A stretch of DNA of 64,000 nucleotides, taken from NCBI GenBank assembly GCA_025201845.1, contig MU603945.1, positions 159,673-223,672 of the forward strand, in the 5' to 3' direction. The position numbers were made by a program, and so were the translations under genes. This stretch comes from Martensiomyces pterosporus. Lineage: Eukaryota > Kickxellomycota > Kickxellomycetes > Kickxellales > Kickxellaceae. This document shows positions 30,359 through 42,038 of the stretch, in pieces (position 1 is the first letter of the stretch; the number at the start of each line of letters is the position of its first letter). The notes under the pieces were generated by a model. It worked only from the letters and a program-made list of their open reading frames with translations. It did no database searches and was not told the DNA's origin.

Positions 30359-33300
30359 TCATGTATCTGCAACTAGTATCAAGTAAACAAACAGCTGAGA
30401 GAGAAAAAAGGGGGGGGCTGAATGCGAATGCAAACTACTGAAGGAAATGTGTGTGGCACAAAAGCCCAGCAAGTAAACAAGTAAATAAGAGTTGGAGCAT
30501 TTGCGCAGCCTGCCTTTTGGACAGCAGTGGCAAATAGTCGTAAGAGCGTCACTTTGGGCGCATTTGTCCCTTGGTCGGTCCCCTGTCCCTTTGGTTTGCC
30601 AGGACATTGAACATGCGATGAAGGAAATATTGGCGAGTGCTCTCAAGATGTAGCTGCTAATCGGAATACAGCACGCTGAGCAGGCTCCGTTAGCGTCTGC
30701 CGAATCACAGCGAAAGGGCACCAGCACCGCAACAAGCCGCTCATGCCCGATCAATGGCCATGCTGCTGATGCCTGCTGTCTCCATCTCGGCAAGTGCATT
30801 AAAAGCAGGGATATACATATGCAAGTTTCATTTACGATTGCCCGTAGGTACAGGCCGTTTGTTTACGCGCCTTGCTTAATTGAATGCCTCAAGGCACACA
30901 CATGGACTCTAAAGATGCTTGCTGTGTGTCTGGCAATGGCGCCGCGGCTAAAAGAGGAACACCGACGTGTATTCGGCATGTAATAACACGCAACATCTCA
31001 CAACCACCCAGCCGCGCTGCCTGGACCTGCCTCTGCATGCGTAGCGGGACTTCAATATTGCGCCCTGTAGCGCGTAGAGATCCACAAGGCAAATCCGTTT
31101 GTGCCAATGCGTCTGCTGCAAAAGCAATATATTGAAGGGATTTGCCTCCATGTCAGGTGGACGATCCCAGTAATGTTTACTGCTCTGCCAATCACCGCCG
31201 GGCTTGCTACATCCAGGACACCCCACATCTAGGCAATTGGGGGCGCCAGCCAGCCTTTCTGCTGCCTTAAGTCTGCCTGCCTTGCTCGTTTGTTTTGCCT
31301 TGCCAAAAGCAAGCAGGCGCGTCTTGGAGCCGAAACAGGCAGACATGCGATTCCTTCTTGGCTGGGCCGGGGAGGGGCAGGCTGCAGAGCACTGCTGCTT
31401 GTGTGCATGCTTGCTGGCATGGCCAGGGCTATTGTTGTGGAGTTACAGAAAACAGTCTCCGCTTTTCTTTCTTTTCAAGCTGCTTCCATGTGGTCTTTTT
31501 ATGTCGCTACTTGCTCTCCTCCCCCCTTGGTACCTTCCATCTTATCCCGAACAAGCAGGTCCTCCCTTCTCGCCTGCGCCTGTCGTGAACTCCATCGCCT
31601 GTGCACCCGCGTCAAATAGAGCCCAGCAGACCGACGGCTGGCGCAGACAGGCTGCCAACAGCACAATTCCAATTCAGCACATCTTTACGCGCGAGCACTC
31701 GAGTTTGCTTGCGGAGCACTGCTGGCATACACTTACAGCGCTCTGCCCTGGCTTGTGTATATCGCATACCCACGCATAGGCAAACACAAAGGTGCAACGT
31801 GTACGTGTGTGCCTGTTTTAGCAGCACCGTGTCCCCTCTTGGCTCTGTGGTCCAGCAGCCCGGGTGCCCTACACAGCCTCTGTATTTATTTTGAACCCCC
31901 GACAGACTGGTGCAACCGTTCTCTTTAGTCTCTGCGCCGCGTTACACAGACTCACACTCGTTTCACAGCTACAGCCTTGGGTCTTGGTAAGCTTCCAGGC
32001 TTTCATTTACCTGCAACCGCAGAAATCAACGAGTGTGTTTTTGCAGCAGAACACATTCATCATCCGCCCCCGCCCCTCTATCTGCCAGCGTTTGATTGTG
32101 TGTCGCTCCCAGCAGGGGAGATATCACAGAAGGCACTAGCCCGTGCTACTACTAGACATGCGCTCCAGCAGATGCACGGAGATATCCTCGTGTGTATGCT
32201 TGTTGGATGTCCATGCTTCTCCGGCCTGCTGCTTGCTGCTGCGCTCTCTATTTATATCGCCAGGCCCGCGTCGCCTGCTGCATCCCAAGGGGCCGATATC
32301 TGGGCTTCCCCCTTTCAGCACCCCCCTACTCTGTTCAAGCATAAAGGAGCACGCACCCATGCACACAGGCTGAGGAGCACGGGAAGCAGCGGCAGCCATG
32401 TATGCCTGGGCAGAGCGAGACACATACACTTGTATTTATGTATGTGCTCCTCATGTTGTACATCTGTTCATGGCGGCATTGCCGTTGTTGTCGCTCTAGC
32501 TGGATTGTGTGCGGGGGCAGGAGGTGACGGCACCGGGTGCATGACCATGCTTCCTGTTCTGCTTCCTTGTTTATTCCTATTGTGTGTGCTTATTGTTGCT
32601 CGGCATGCCAGTGCTCTCTTTTATTCTGCTGTTTGGCACGGAGCGCCAGTACATGCGCGCGTGCAGCCTTCTCTGCTGTGCTCTATTGATTTGAGGCGTT
32701 GCTCCTGCCTTGGACGGCGCTCGTCCGTCCAGCTAGCAAAAGACCGCAGAGCGCGCCCAGCGAAGGGTATCCCAAAGACGCAAATCCAGCGACTGGCTGC
32801 ATACACACGCGGCAGCTGGTGCACAGCGTAGCAAGAAGCTGCTGCGCGCGCATCCCTGCTCCCTATCTCTTCCACCACTCCCCCGCTGCTTTGCGCCCAA
32901 TGCGGTTTCGTGCGCCTTGTCTGCCTTTTGCCAGCTTTATTCTACACAAAGGGACGGGCAGAACTAAGCCTTATTTTCTATTGCTGTTGTTATTGCTTCT
33001 TGCCCTTTGTAGTAGTCTGTTTTGGCTGCCTGTCTATTTCCGCTTACTTGAAGCGTCTGACCATCCAAGGTTTCAGCTGGCTTTGGCCCATCCGCTTGCT
33101 TTAATAGCAGCCCCCTCCCCCATTTGCCGACATCGCCACACGGCCATTATTTGCGGATTGTACGTGTGCCATCCCCTTGTCGTGGTTTAGATTTCTTTGG
33201 CACACTCTCCCCTCCTCTCCCTCCCTTTGCAGCACGCTTCGCCTCTCTTGTTTTCCCTCGCTCCTCTCTTGTGCTAGTCGCTCATACATCCACCCTTCTT

Positions 33301-33443
33301 TATCGGCATACACTCTGGGCTGCAGTCTATGCCTTGCTGCCCCGCTCCATTTCTGCTCTCTTCTTGCTGCTACCATCATTGCACACACACACACACACAC
33401 ACACGTCTAAAGCGCATCTCTTTCTTATTTCCCCATTGACGAT
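30359..33443. other. 3.1 kb gene-free region upstream of the Kin4 kinase
   Basis: No convincing gene. The longest frame (31977-32831, plus) has no early ATG and encodes a Cys/Ala/His-rich, family-less sequence, so I treat it as chance. A TATTTATTTT element (31878-31887) followed by a donor-like CTTGGTAAGC (31983-31992) could mark a remote 5'-UTR exon for the kinase. CT-rich sequence at 33200-33290 and a CA microsatellite precede its ATG. Confidence 0.5.
33382..33404 (+). repeat. CA dinucleotide microsatellite
   Basis: A pure CA run of 23 bases, 40 bp upstream of the Kin4 ATG, hence probably in its 5' leader. Confidence 0.9.
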
Positions 33444-36400
33444 ATGATAGCAACACCGCTACCAATGAGCCAGGCGGCAGCGACAGTCTCCAAAATGGGC
33501 AGCAAGCCATCGGTTAATGGGAGGCGGAAGCCCAAGAGCAACTTTTTCGGCCCCTATCTGCTGCTCCAGACTATTGGCGAAGGCGAGTTTGCCAAAGTCA
33601 AGCTGGCATTGCATAGAGATTCTGGCGAAGAGGTTCGTATACACGCATATCTGGTTTTGTTGCTGCTGGAACCACTGTGTCTGGCGGGTGTGCGAGGACT
33701 GGGCTGCTTTCGGCCCAGGCGCAGCCCTTTTTTGATTACACAATAGCTACTGCCATTTTCCAGCTGGGTCTACCAGAGGACGGCGGGCAGCTGAGCTGTC
33801 ACTCCTGCTTCTCTGTGCGCACCGTGCAAATAGCGAATGGCCAGCTTGCCAAGTCCATGCCCGCTGGCGCCTCCATGAAGGACTCGCCAGCTCAGCCATT
33901 TGCGTTTCTGATGTTGTGCATGCGGTTTGTTTTTGTTTTGTTATTTTTGCCTGCGTAGGTCGCTGTAAAGCTTATAAAGAAGGAGAGCATCGATACCGAA
34001 GTTAAACTTTCGAAAATCAAGCGGGAGATTGCCGCCCTTAAGGTAAGAGCTCCAGAAATAGCACCCAGATTTGGGCAGCTGGCGGGAGAGACGAAGCCCT
34101 GTATGCACAGCTGCCCCTCCGCCTAGCATGTTTATGCTTTTGTGCTGGCCTCGATTGTTTTGCCGTTGTTGTTGTTGTTTTCTCCCCACCCGCCCCAGTG
34201 CATGTCGTATTCATCATCGTCATCGATGCACTGTCCGGCCTTCTTTTTCAGCCCTGCATTCTATTTTTGCGTGCTGGGATCGCGCCATTCGTGGGCCCAT
34301 TTTTGGCAGCAGTAATCGCCTGGGCCCAAACGTTTTGCCACGGCACAGCCCGCCCCATGCGGCAGATGCTAACGCTCGGCCTGTCTGTGTTTTTGTGCAA
34401 TAGGCAGTCAACTACAGCTACATTGTCAGACTGCACGATATTATCGAGACGGAGCGGTACATCGGAATCGTTATCGAGTATGCATCGGGCGGTGAGCTGT
34501 TCGACCACATCCTGGCCCATCGCCAACTAAAGGAGAACGATGCGTGCCGACTGTTTGCTCAGCTCATTGCCGGCGTAAGCTACTTGCACTCGAAGCACAT
34601 TGTCCATCGCGACCTCAAGCTGGTACGTACATCGAGCTTTTCTGGCCAATGCCGTCTGCTGCATGCTTGTTCTAGCCGTGCACAATAAGTGCAGATGGCG
34701 CACTACGGCCATATGTGGAGTGGCTTGTGCACACTTGCTTTGGGTGTGCTGGCGACGGCAGCAGCAATATCATCTGCATGCCTTGATTCATATGCGGGCA
34801 CAAACAAGGCGGGCGGGCTTTTGTGGCTTGCATCCGTGATTGCCCGCCTTGCAGGCCGTGGTGCCCTATTCGACTCTGAGCAGCAACATGCTAATTGCCT
34901 TTCCTGAGGCTTGATTGTTTTGCTCTCCTTGCCCCCCTGCTTGTAGGAAAACCTCTTGCTGGATCGCAACCGCAACATCAAGATCACCGACTTTGGCTTT
35001 GCGAACCAGTTCCGAGCGCCAGGCGATGATCTGATGTCGACAAGCTGTGGCTCGCCATGCTATGCAGCGCCGGAGCTGGTTGTCTCTGACGGGCCATATG
35101 TTGGAACCGCAGTGGATATTTGGTCGTGCGGTGTTATTCTGTACGCAATGCTTGCTGGATACCTGCCGTTTGACGACGACCCATCGAATCCCGAGGGCGA
35201 CAATATCACGCAGCTTTACAAGTACATTCTGTCCACGCCGCTTGTCTTTCCCGAAAGCGTCAGCTCGCTTGCGCGCGACTTGCTTCGGCGCATGCTCGTC
35301 CCCAACCCGGTGAAGCGCGCAACCCTGGAGGAGATCAAGGCGCACGAGTGGCTGCAGCCCTACAGGTCAACATTCCACACTGATCCGTCGAGTGGCGCAA
35401 ACGAGCTGCAAAGCGCAGGCACAGACGCTCAAGTCGTTCCTGATAGCGCAGCCGCCGCAAAGAACACCCCGGCTGTGCCCGATCAGGAGGCAAAGCAATC
35501 GAAGCGCCACACAATCCAGGTTGACTACTCTGCGCTGCCCTCGCAAATTCTCGAGGCTAGCCGGGACAACCAGGACAGCGTGCCTGCTGGCGAAAAGCCG
35601 ACGCCAGAAATGATCCAGCAGGCGCGTGCTGCTGCCCAGGCTGCACTGATGGGCGAGAAGTACGTGCCCGGTGCTGCGGCGCCTGCTTCTGGGCCCAGCA
35701 CCGCATCAACAAAGACACACACGCCCGCAGATGTGGAGACAGACGACACGGAGCCCAACACAGCGCCGACATCCGGTGGCGCAGACCATGTCGTCCCTGC
35801 GGCGACTGACACAGGGAAGTTCTCTGCCAGCCGCCAAAAGCAGCGGCCACGCCCCATGTCGATGTTTGCGTCGACTGAGATGCAGCCCGAGATCCCGGAG
35901 GAGGCGACCATGCCACCGCCAATCAGCGCCATCATGGATCTCTCGCGGGGCGGGCTCTCGTCTGCGTCGTCCATCGACGCCAATGTTCAGAACAACACCA
36001 GCCACAGCAGCAGCAGCGAGAAGAGAAAGGAGAAAACGCGTCCTGTGACTCTTGGACCTGACCAGCTCAACCGCATGCGTGATTCGGGGATCTCGACCGG
36101 CCAGGCAGACCAGCGCAGCCGCAGCAACAGCGAGAGTCAGGGTCCCGGCTCAGCCAGGCCCAACCTGGCTCCTGGCAGCACTGGGTTTGGCGTGCACCGC
36201 GAGGGAAGCCGCCGTGGTCGCCTTCCTGAAATCCCGCCCATCCTTCCAGTCAGCAGCACCACTGGCGAGGAGCTCGGCATCGGCGTTGGCGCAGGTATTG
36301 CGTCGCATGTGCCGCGGAGAGTCGAGGATGTTCTGTTCCCCGACAGCCCGACAGCCCACTCACCACGCCCGCACGGCAGCGGCCCGGCGAAGCGCGTCAA

Positions 36401-37703
36401 GAACTGGTTCAACCGCCGCACCTCGCGCTGGGGAGCATCGGGCTCCGGGTTTGATCAGCAGCCACTGTCGATCAGCTCTGTTCTTGCGGCGGACAAGCGC
36501 GACCAGCCCGAGATCCTGCAGCACATGCGCGTCCATCGCGGTGTCATTGACCCAGACGCTCTAAGCGAGCTGGCACCCGATGTCTTGTTCTCGCACGTCC
36601 TCGGCACCCTCGATGAGCTTGGCTTCACAGTGCTCAAGACCGAGGGCCTGAAGATCCGTGTTCTGCGGCCGCGCCGTCAAAGCCTGGCTGTTGAGCGTCC
36701 CTCGCGCACACGCACATCGTCGACGCACGTCAACAACATGCCTGCCCCGCACGAGGGGCCCAGGCGTAGCTCTGTGCCAGCCGCGCTGCCTGCAGTAGAC
36801 GAGCGCCGGGAGTGGTCTGCTGGCAACAAGCGCGCGACCATCATGGACCCCGCGCAGTTTGAGCGAGAGGCACAGCGCGGGTTTGCCATGTCGGAGAAGT
36901 CGCCATACAGGCGCTCTCGCACGTTCGGCTCGGCGCTGACCTCGGTGCGTCGGTTCTTTGGCGGAGGCAACATCAAGCCCAAGCGCTGGTTCTCGTCGTC
37001 GCCAGCTGCAAGCAAGGGCGGCGCTCTTGGCAGCAGCTCGACAGCGGCAGTGTCGTCCGACAGGAAGTCAATGTCTGGGCGCCCTCGCGGCGAATCCACT
37101 GCTGGCTCAACCCACGGACTGGGCATCACAGTGTCCACGGAGTCGCCGCACCGGCGGTCGCTGTCGGAGTCACCGTACATGAGCGCCAAGGCTATCCGCG
37201 ACCAGGTGAACGGCATCGGCGGCGGCGGCGGCAGCAGCGGTCTTGCAGCAGTCCCTGAAGAGGGCGAGGCGGCTGGTGCGCTCGTGGGCGGCGGCTTGCA
37301 TGAGGACGATGCGCTTGATTGCGAGCATGCGCAGCCTCGTGACGCGCTGGTGCCGTCGTCGCCATTCTCGCATGCGGCGTCGTTTAAGTCTGGCGCGGGC
37401 ACAGCAGCTGACGTGTTTACAAACCCGTTCCAGAAGCAGACCACCGCTCCGCCATATGGCTCGGCGCAGGTGGATAACGGCGAGGAGGTGCAGCTGGCTG
37501 TTGAGATATGCAAGATCAAGAACCTCAACAACTTCTTCATCGTGCACCTGTCGCGGCGCAAGGGCAACGTGTGGGCATACAAGCACCTGTACCATCTTAT
37601 CATGGAGCGGCTGGCTCTGCGCTCCAACGACCACCGCTTTGGACATGCTCCTCAGAGGCAGCAGCAGCAGCAGCAGCAGCTGGAAGGCGCCGTGGCTGCC
37701 TAG
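33444..37703 (+). CDS. KIN4: Kin4-like CAMK-family Ser/Thr kinase, four exons, 1,082 aa
   Basis: Exons 33444-33632, 33959-34042, 34404-34622 and 34947-37703; all introns are phase 0 (326, 361 and 324 nt). Kin4 restrains mitotic exit when the spindle is mispositioned; its Aspergillus counterpart acts in septation and conidiation. Kinase landmarks: [19 protein letters not shown] from aa 35, VAVKLIKK (Lys67), [26 protein letters not shown] (from aa 159), DFGFANQF (from aa 179), and [15 protein letters not shown], which keeps the activation-loop Thr that Elm1 phosphorylates in yeast Kin4. A long disordered region follows; then a conserved block near aa 692-740 ([13 protein letters not shown]...[10 protein letters not shown]) and a KA1-like tail ([20 protein letters not shown]) ending in a CAG-encoded poly-Q. 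Exon 1 ends at an atypical donor, GTTCGT. Confidence 0.9.
37659..37681 (+). repeat. CAG microsatellite encoding poly-Gln at the Kin4 C-terminus
   Basis: A run of CAG codons gives seven consecutive Gln near the end of the kinase, just before LEGAVAA and the stop. Confidence 0.85.
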
Positions 37704-38974
37704 CTGCCACACACCGTTTTCCCTCTTACTCTTACTCCTACCATCCCCACGTCTAATTGCCTTCTTTTGTCTCACTAACAAGTCCATTCCCTTCCACCTT
37801 GGCTGTTCCTGCATTTTTCCTTCTCTTTTCCTCTTGGCCTCTGGCCACTTCTTTCCTTCTCACCCAGCCCCTTTTCTATAGCCTACCTTTCTTTGCCCCT
37901 CCCTCTTGCTCATGTTTGGCCTTGAATACATTGCAGCCAAGCAAGCCCAACCACGCAGCCGCACGAAGCGCCTGCTGCTGCCGCTGAGCCGCTGCTTGTG
38001 ACATTTCGGCAGCAGCGATCCCTTCCATTCCAAGGCGCTTTTTCGACCCCTTCTGCGCAGACTAGAATGGCAATCTGGCCGAGTAGCGCGAAAAGGAGTG
38101 AGGCTTGCGCGCGGCGATAGGGAGGAGGTGCTGGTGCTGGCGCTTCTGCAAGGCATCCAAAGTCAGCGCCTCTGCTTGGTCGTGGGCAGGGTCTCTCACG
38201 CTCGCATGCACCAAAAGACGCCTTGCATGCGAAGAAAGAGGGTGCTGTGGAGGCGCCGCTGCGGTGCGAGAAAGGCACACAGGATGTTACCACAGCCAGG
38301 CATTTGGCAGGGGGAGGGTTGCCAGCAAGGGTTGCGAGAAAGGGTGGCCCCGTGCGCTCAGCTGCTCCTGGCAGATGGTGTGGCCCAGGCAGCAGAGATA
38401 AGGAGCGGAAGATGAGACGCATTTCTTGCCAGGCGGCAGCGCGGGGCATGCCAAAGACGACGGGATCTAAACGGCCGCCAATCCAGAAAAACGACGCACA
38501 GCTGCCTGGCAAGCGCTCCGTTTCCGCTGTGCGCAAAGGTGGTTGGACAGGCGTCCCAAAATGGAAAGAGGCGGCCGCATGCCAGCTGAAGGCGGGCGCA
38601 CAGGGGGGCGCTTGCTGCCTGGGTGGTGCCTGGGATGCCTGCTGCAAGAGGAAGGCGGGGGGCGGGGCGCTGGGTCATGATGCCTTGCGCACAACCGCTG
38701 CCTCGCCTTTATCTTTGCAGATCAGCACACCGTGGGAAACCCGGCCGCTCTCCATTCGCTCGTTCGTTCGTCCGTCCGCCTGTTCGTTCGTTCGCTCGTT
38801 CGCTGGCTCGCTCGGGGGAGGAGGGGCAGTGTGAGGTGTGACGCCTGTAGCCCGCACGCTGTTTGGTCAGCTGGCCGCTCGCGCTTTGCAGCGGCTGCTT
38901 GCCTGCTGGGCTGGCGGCCGCCCACCCGCAACTCTCCCACGCTTTAGAGTGCCCACCCAGCGCTGCGCCTGGGG
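37704..38974. other. Intergenic region between Kin4 and HPPD
   Basis: The first 250 bp are CT-rich (Kin4 3' flank). From about 38,000 to 38,700 the sequence is G-rich low complexity. No ORF with family resemblance is present. Confidence 0.5.
38755..38815 (+). repeat. Degenerate TTCG/TCCG/CTCG tetranucleotide repeat
   Basis: About 15 units of TTCG with variants (TCCG, CTCG, CTGG) lie in the HPPD upstream region, 340 bp before the ATG. Confidence 0.85.
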
Positions 38975-38982
38975 ATATAAAA
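38975..38982 (+). promoter_or_regulatory. TATA box of the HPPD gene
   Basis: ATATAAAA in GGGGATATAAAATG, about 177 bp upstream of the HPPD start codon, followed by a C/T-rich leader. Confidence 0.5.
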
Positions 38983-39158
38983 TGCAGCAGCGTCCGCCTG
39001 GCCCCACTGCCTTTCCACCAGCTTCTCTGCAACACAGCTACCATCTTATCTCTCTCTTTCTCTTTTTCTCTCTTTTGAGATACAGCCAGCACAGAACGTC
39101 CTTTTGCGAGACTTCAACCCACCCCCAGTTTTTATAGCCGTTAACATCTCCAGTGACT

Positions 39159-40301
39159 ATGACCTCTTATGTCGACAAAGGAATCAAGCCCGTCGTGAAC
39201 TATGAAGCGTTCCACCACATGGCCTTCTGGGTCGGGAACGCCAAGCAAGCAGCCGCTTACTACATCACCCACTTTGGGTTCCACTACATCGGATACCAGG
39301 GCCTGGAGACCGGCCACCGCGATGTCGCCTCGCACGTCGTAGGCAACGGCGACCTGGTGTTCATGTTCCAGTCGGCCCTGCGCCCCGGAAACAAGGAAAT
39401 GACCGAGTTCCTGGGCCTCCACGGCGACGGCGTCAAGAACGTCGCCTTCAGCGTCGACAACGCCCGCGAGTGCTATCGCATTGCGGTTGAGAAGGGCGCC
39501 ACCTCGATCAGGGAGCCCTGGGTCGAGTCTGACGAGCACGGCGAGGTGGTCATGGCCACCATCCGCGTGTACGGCGACACCGACCACACCTTCGTCCAGG
39601 CAGCCAACTACAAGGGCACCTTCCTCCCTGGCTTCAAGCCATCGAACAGCTTCCAGGCCCTCAACGACGTCCTGCCTCCTGTTCCCGTGGCGTTCATCGA
39701 CCACTGCGTGTCGAACCAGCCCGAGAACCAGATGGAGGAGGTCACCAAGCGCTACGAGCAGATGCTCGGCTTCCACCGCTTCTGGTCCGTTGACGACAAG
39801 GACATCCACACGGAGTACAGCTCCCTGCGCTCGATCGTCATGGCCGAGTGGAACGAGAGGGTCAAGATGCCCATCAACGAGCCCGCCAAGGGTCTGCGCA
39901 AGAGCCAGATTGACGAGTACATCGAGTTCTACGGCGGCCCGGGCATCCAGCACATTGCCGTGCGCACCCACGACATCATCACTGCCGTCACCAACATGAA
40001 GAAGCGCGGCGCCGAGTTCCTCTACACCCCCAAGACCTACTACGACGACCTGCGCGAGCGCCTGAAGAAGAGCAAGGTCACTGTCACCGAGGACTTGGAT
40101 GTCCTGGAGAAGCTCGACATTCTTGTGGACTTTGACGACCAGGGCTACCTGCTCCAGATCTTCACCAAGCCCGTCGAGGACAGGCCCACCGTCTTCCTGG
40201 AGTTCATCCAGCGCCACAACCACCAGGGCTTCGGCGCCGGCAACTTTGGCCAGCTCTTCAGGGCCATTGAGCGCGAGCAGGCTCTCCGCGGCAACCTCTA
40301 G
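39159..40301 (+). CDS. HPD: 4-hydroxyphenylpyruvate dioxygenase, 380 aa
   Basis: Single exon, ATG 39159 to TAG 40299-40301. The enzyme converts 4-hydroxyphenylpyruvate plus O2 to homogentisate in tyrosine degradation and also feeds pyomelanin. Two vicinal-oxygen-chelate domains are visible: the N-terminal FHHMAFWVGNAKQAAAYY and the catalytic C-terminal domain with the three Fe(II) ligands His in AFIDHCVSN (about aa 182), His in PGIQHIAVRTHD (about aa 265) and Glu in VFLEFIQRHNH (about aa 347). The family C-terminus FGAGNFGQLFRAIEREQ is complete. Codon use is strongly biased to C/G third positions, more than in the neighbours, implying high expression; this bias also creates a 433-codon antisense frame that I regard as spurious. 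No homogentisate dioxygenase or other pathway gene is adjacent. Confidence 0.97.
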   Translation: MTSYVDKGIKPVVNYEAFHHMAFWVGNAKQAAAYYITHFGFHYIGYQGLETGHRDVASHVVGNGDLVFMFQSALRPGNKEMTEFLGLHGDGVKNVAFSVDNARECYRIAVEKGATSIREPWVESDEHGEVVMATIRVYGDTDHTFVQAANYKGTFLPGFKPSNSFQALNDVLPPVPVAFIDHCVSNQPENQMEEVTKRYEQMLGFHRFWSVDDKDIHTEYSSLRSIVMAEWNERVKMPINEPAKGLRKSQIDEYIEFYGGPGIQHIAVRTHDIITAVTNMKKRGAEFLYTPKTYYDDLRERLKKSKVTVTEDLDVLEKLDILVDFDDQGYLLQIFTKPVEDRPTVFLEFIQRHNHQGFGAGNFGQLFRAIEREQALRGNL

Positions 40302-42038
40302 GCCCGCCGCGGCCTCCTGATGCCGAGCGGAAAGGCTGCTTTGCGTGCCCCCTGCTGAAGCAGACCCTTGTGTTTTGGCCGTGCTGCATGTACAATTGTT
40401 GTTAATCCACACCACACGCACCACTTTTCCTTCATGACGCATAGTCCTTGCTGTTTTTCTCCCCTCATTTCTTGCTCCACTGCTTGCAACAGAGAAGACT
40501 GCTTAACGATCCAGCTTTTGCCTGCAAACAGACGTGCTACCGGAGGCGTCTTGGCGCAGTGTGTTTTGTGTATGCCTATGCGTGTGTATGTGCGTGTATG
40601 TGTATGTGTATGTGTATTATGCGTATTATGCGTATGCGTATGCGAGCGTGAGTGTGAGTGTGAGTGCGGGCACGATCCCCCCACTCGCCCTCCACGTCCT
40701 GTGCATTGCAGCCGATGCAGGCAGCAGAAGCACTGGCAAGCAGCAGCATGGCGCATAGGATTAGCAGCTGCACACAGCTTTGACCAGCTGCATGGGTGGC
40801 AGGCGCGCCACCGCTGCTCTTTGGCCAAGCAGCAGAGGGCGTCCCTAAGACGCTGTGCCCAGACAACCTGCCTCTCCTCAACCGTGTCACAAGCAGAGCA
40901 GCGCCCCTCTATGCGCGGAAAAGCTTCCTCCCCGCCTTGCAGCCCACTGGGCCTAGGCGTGTGCCGTTTGCAGTGCAGCCAAGGGGCTGTGCGAGACAGG
41001 TGGGTGGTGCCAGTATGCAGCCCCATGCAGCCCGTGTTCCCTAAGCTGCCGCTGGCCCACTGCTCACTGCTCGCTGCTGCTGATCAGCAAAAGGGCAGCT
41101 GCTTGCTTTTGAGACACTGGTTTCTTGCCAGTTACCCGTTGCCCGGAACCCTATTCCCCACGGTCTCTTTTGACTGACCTGCACGCTGACCTGCCTCTGG
41201 ATTTCAGAGACACAGGAGACCGCCACGGGGGATGCAAGACACCTTTCACGCCGGCATGCACCAAAATAAGAAAGAGCCGGTCGGCGCTGGTGGGAAAGGG
41301 GGAGAGCCGGAGGCCGTGGGGGAGACGGTCGCAATCCACCAGCAGCCGCCGCCTGCCCTCTGGCGAACCGCAGTGCGCTTGGCACTGCTGCCATCCCCCT
41401 CCAGCTGGCGCTGGAAGGCTGGGAGCAGGTTTTTTTTTTTGAATCGGCAGCAGCGGCAGTGGTGTGGACTGCAGGAATTCCTGCTGTTCCAGTGACACGA
41501 AGTGACGCTTGTGTACCCATCGCCTCCCTCGGGCATCCTGTGTGTGTGGGGGAGGGCAAGGGTGGTCTAGCTCAAAAAACGAGAATACTCAGTGCCGCCG
41601 CTGCTGCTGCTGCCTATCTCGCCTCAGCTCGAAGAGGCTATTTCGTGGTCTCTTTTGTCTTCCTCTCCTTCATTCCCCACCCCCCATTTCCTCGCCAACA
41701 CACCGAAAAGCCCTTTCAACTTGTGCATTCACAGCTCTCTTTCCCCCCCTTATTCCGCGCGCTATTCTCGCTTCGCCCTGCTGGTGGCTGCTCTTTTGTG
41801 TCTACCGCTCGCTGCTCTTCTTTCCTTCTTGTCCAGGCTCACGCTACTACCGATTCGCCCCTCCTCTACTGCTTCATTACCCTACTTACAGCAGCCCTTT
41901 GTAGTGTAGAACAAAGCAGCGCCCCCCTTTTGTTTTTAGCCACAGCGTGTTCGCCTCCATTGATACACCAGCTCATCTCCCACACACGCTCCCTTTCTGG
42001 CAGACGTCTTTATCGTAGAGAGCCAAGCAGGCAGTCTA
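40302..42038. other. 1.7 kb intergenic region between HPPD and the SWIRM gene
   Basis: It holds the HPPD 3' flank, a TATG/TGTG/GTGAG simple-sequence block, a T11 tract at 41430-41440, and a long CT-rich stretch (41640-41900) that is probably the promoter and leader of the SWIRM gene. No supportable gene. Confidence 0.5.
40567..40668 (+). repeat. Compound simple-sequence repeat (TGTA/TGCG/GTGAG)
   Basis: Alternating purine-pyrimidine words (TATGTG, GCGTAT, GTGAGT) run for about 100 bp in the HPPD-SWIRM spacer. The alternation would favour non-B DNA. Confidence 0.8.

Noticed and set aside
31204..31779. 191-codon plus-strand frame in the same gap
   Set aside because: No early ATG, no family resemblance, and a competing frame overlaps it on the other reading phases.
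31977..32831. 284-codon plus-strand frame in the gap upstream of Kin4
   Set aside because: It has no ATG near its start, is Cys/His/Ala-rich without a recognisable domain, and lies in low-complexity sequence where long chance frames are expected.
39141..40442. 433-codon open frame on the minus strand opposite HPPD
   Set aside because: The HPPD gene uses almost only C or G in third positions, which removes stop codons from the antisense frame. The translated sequence is Val/Leu/Asp-rich without family features.
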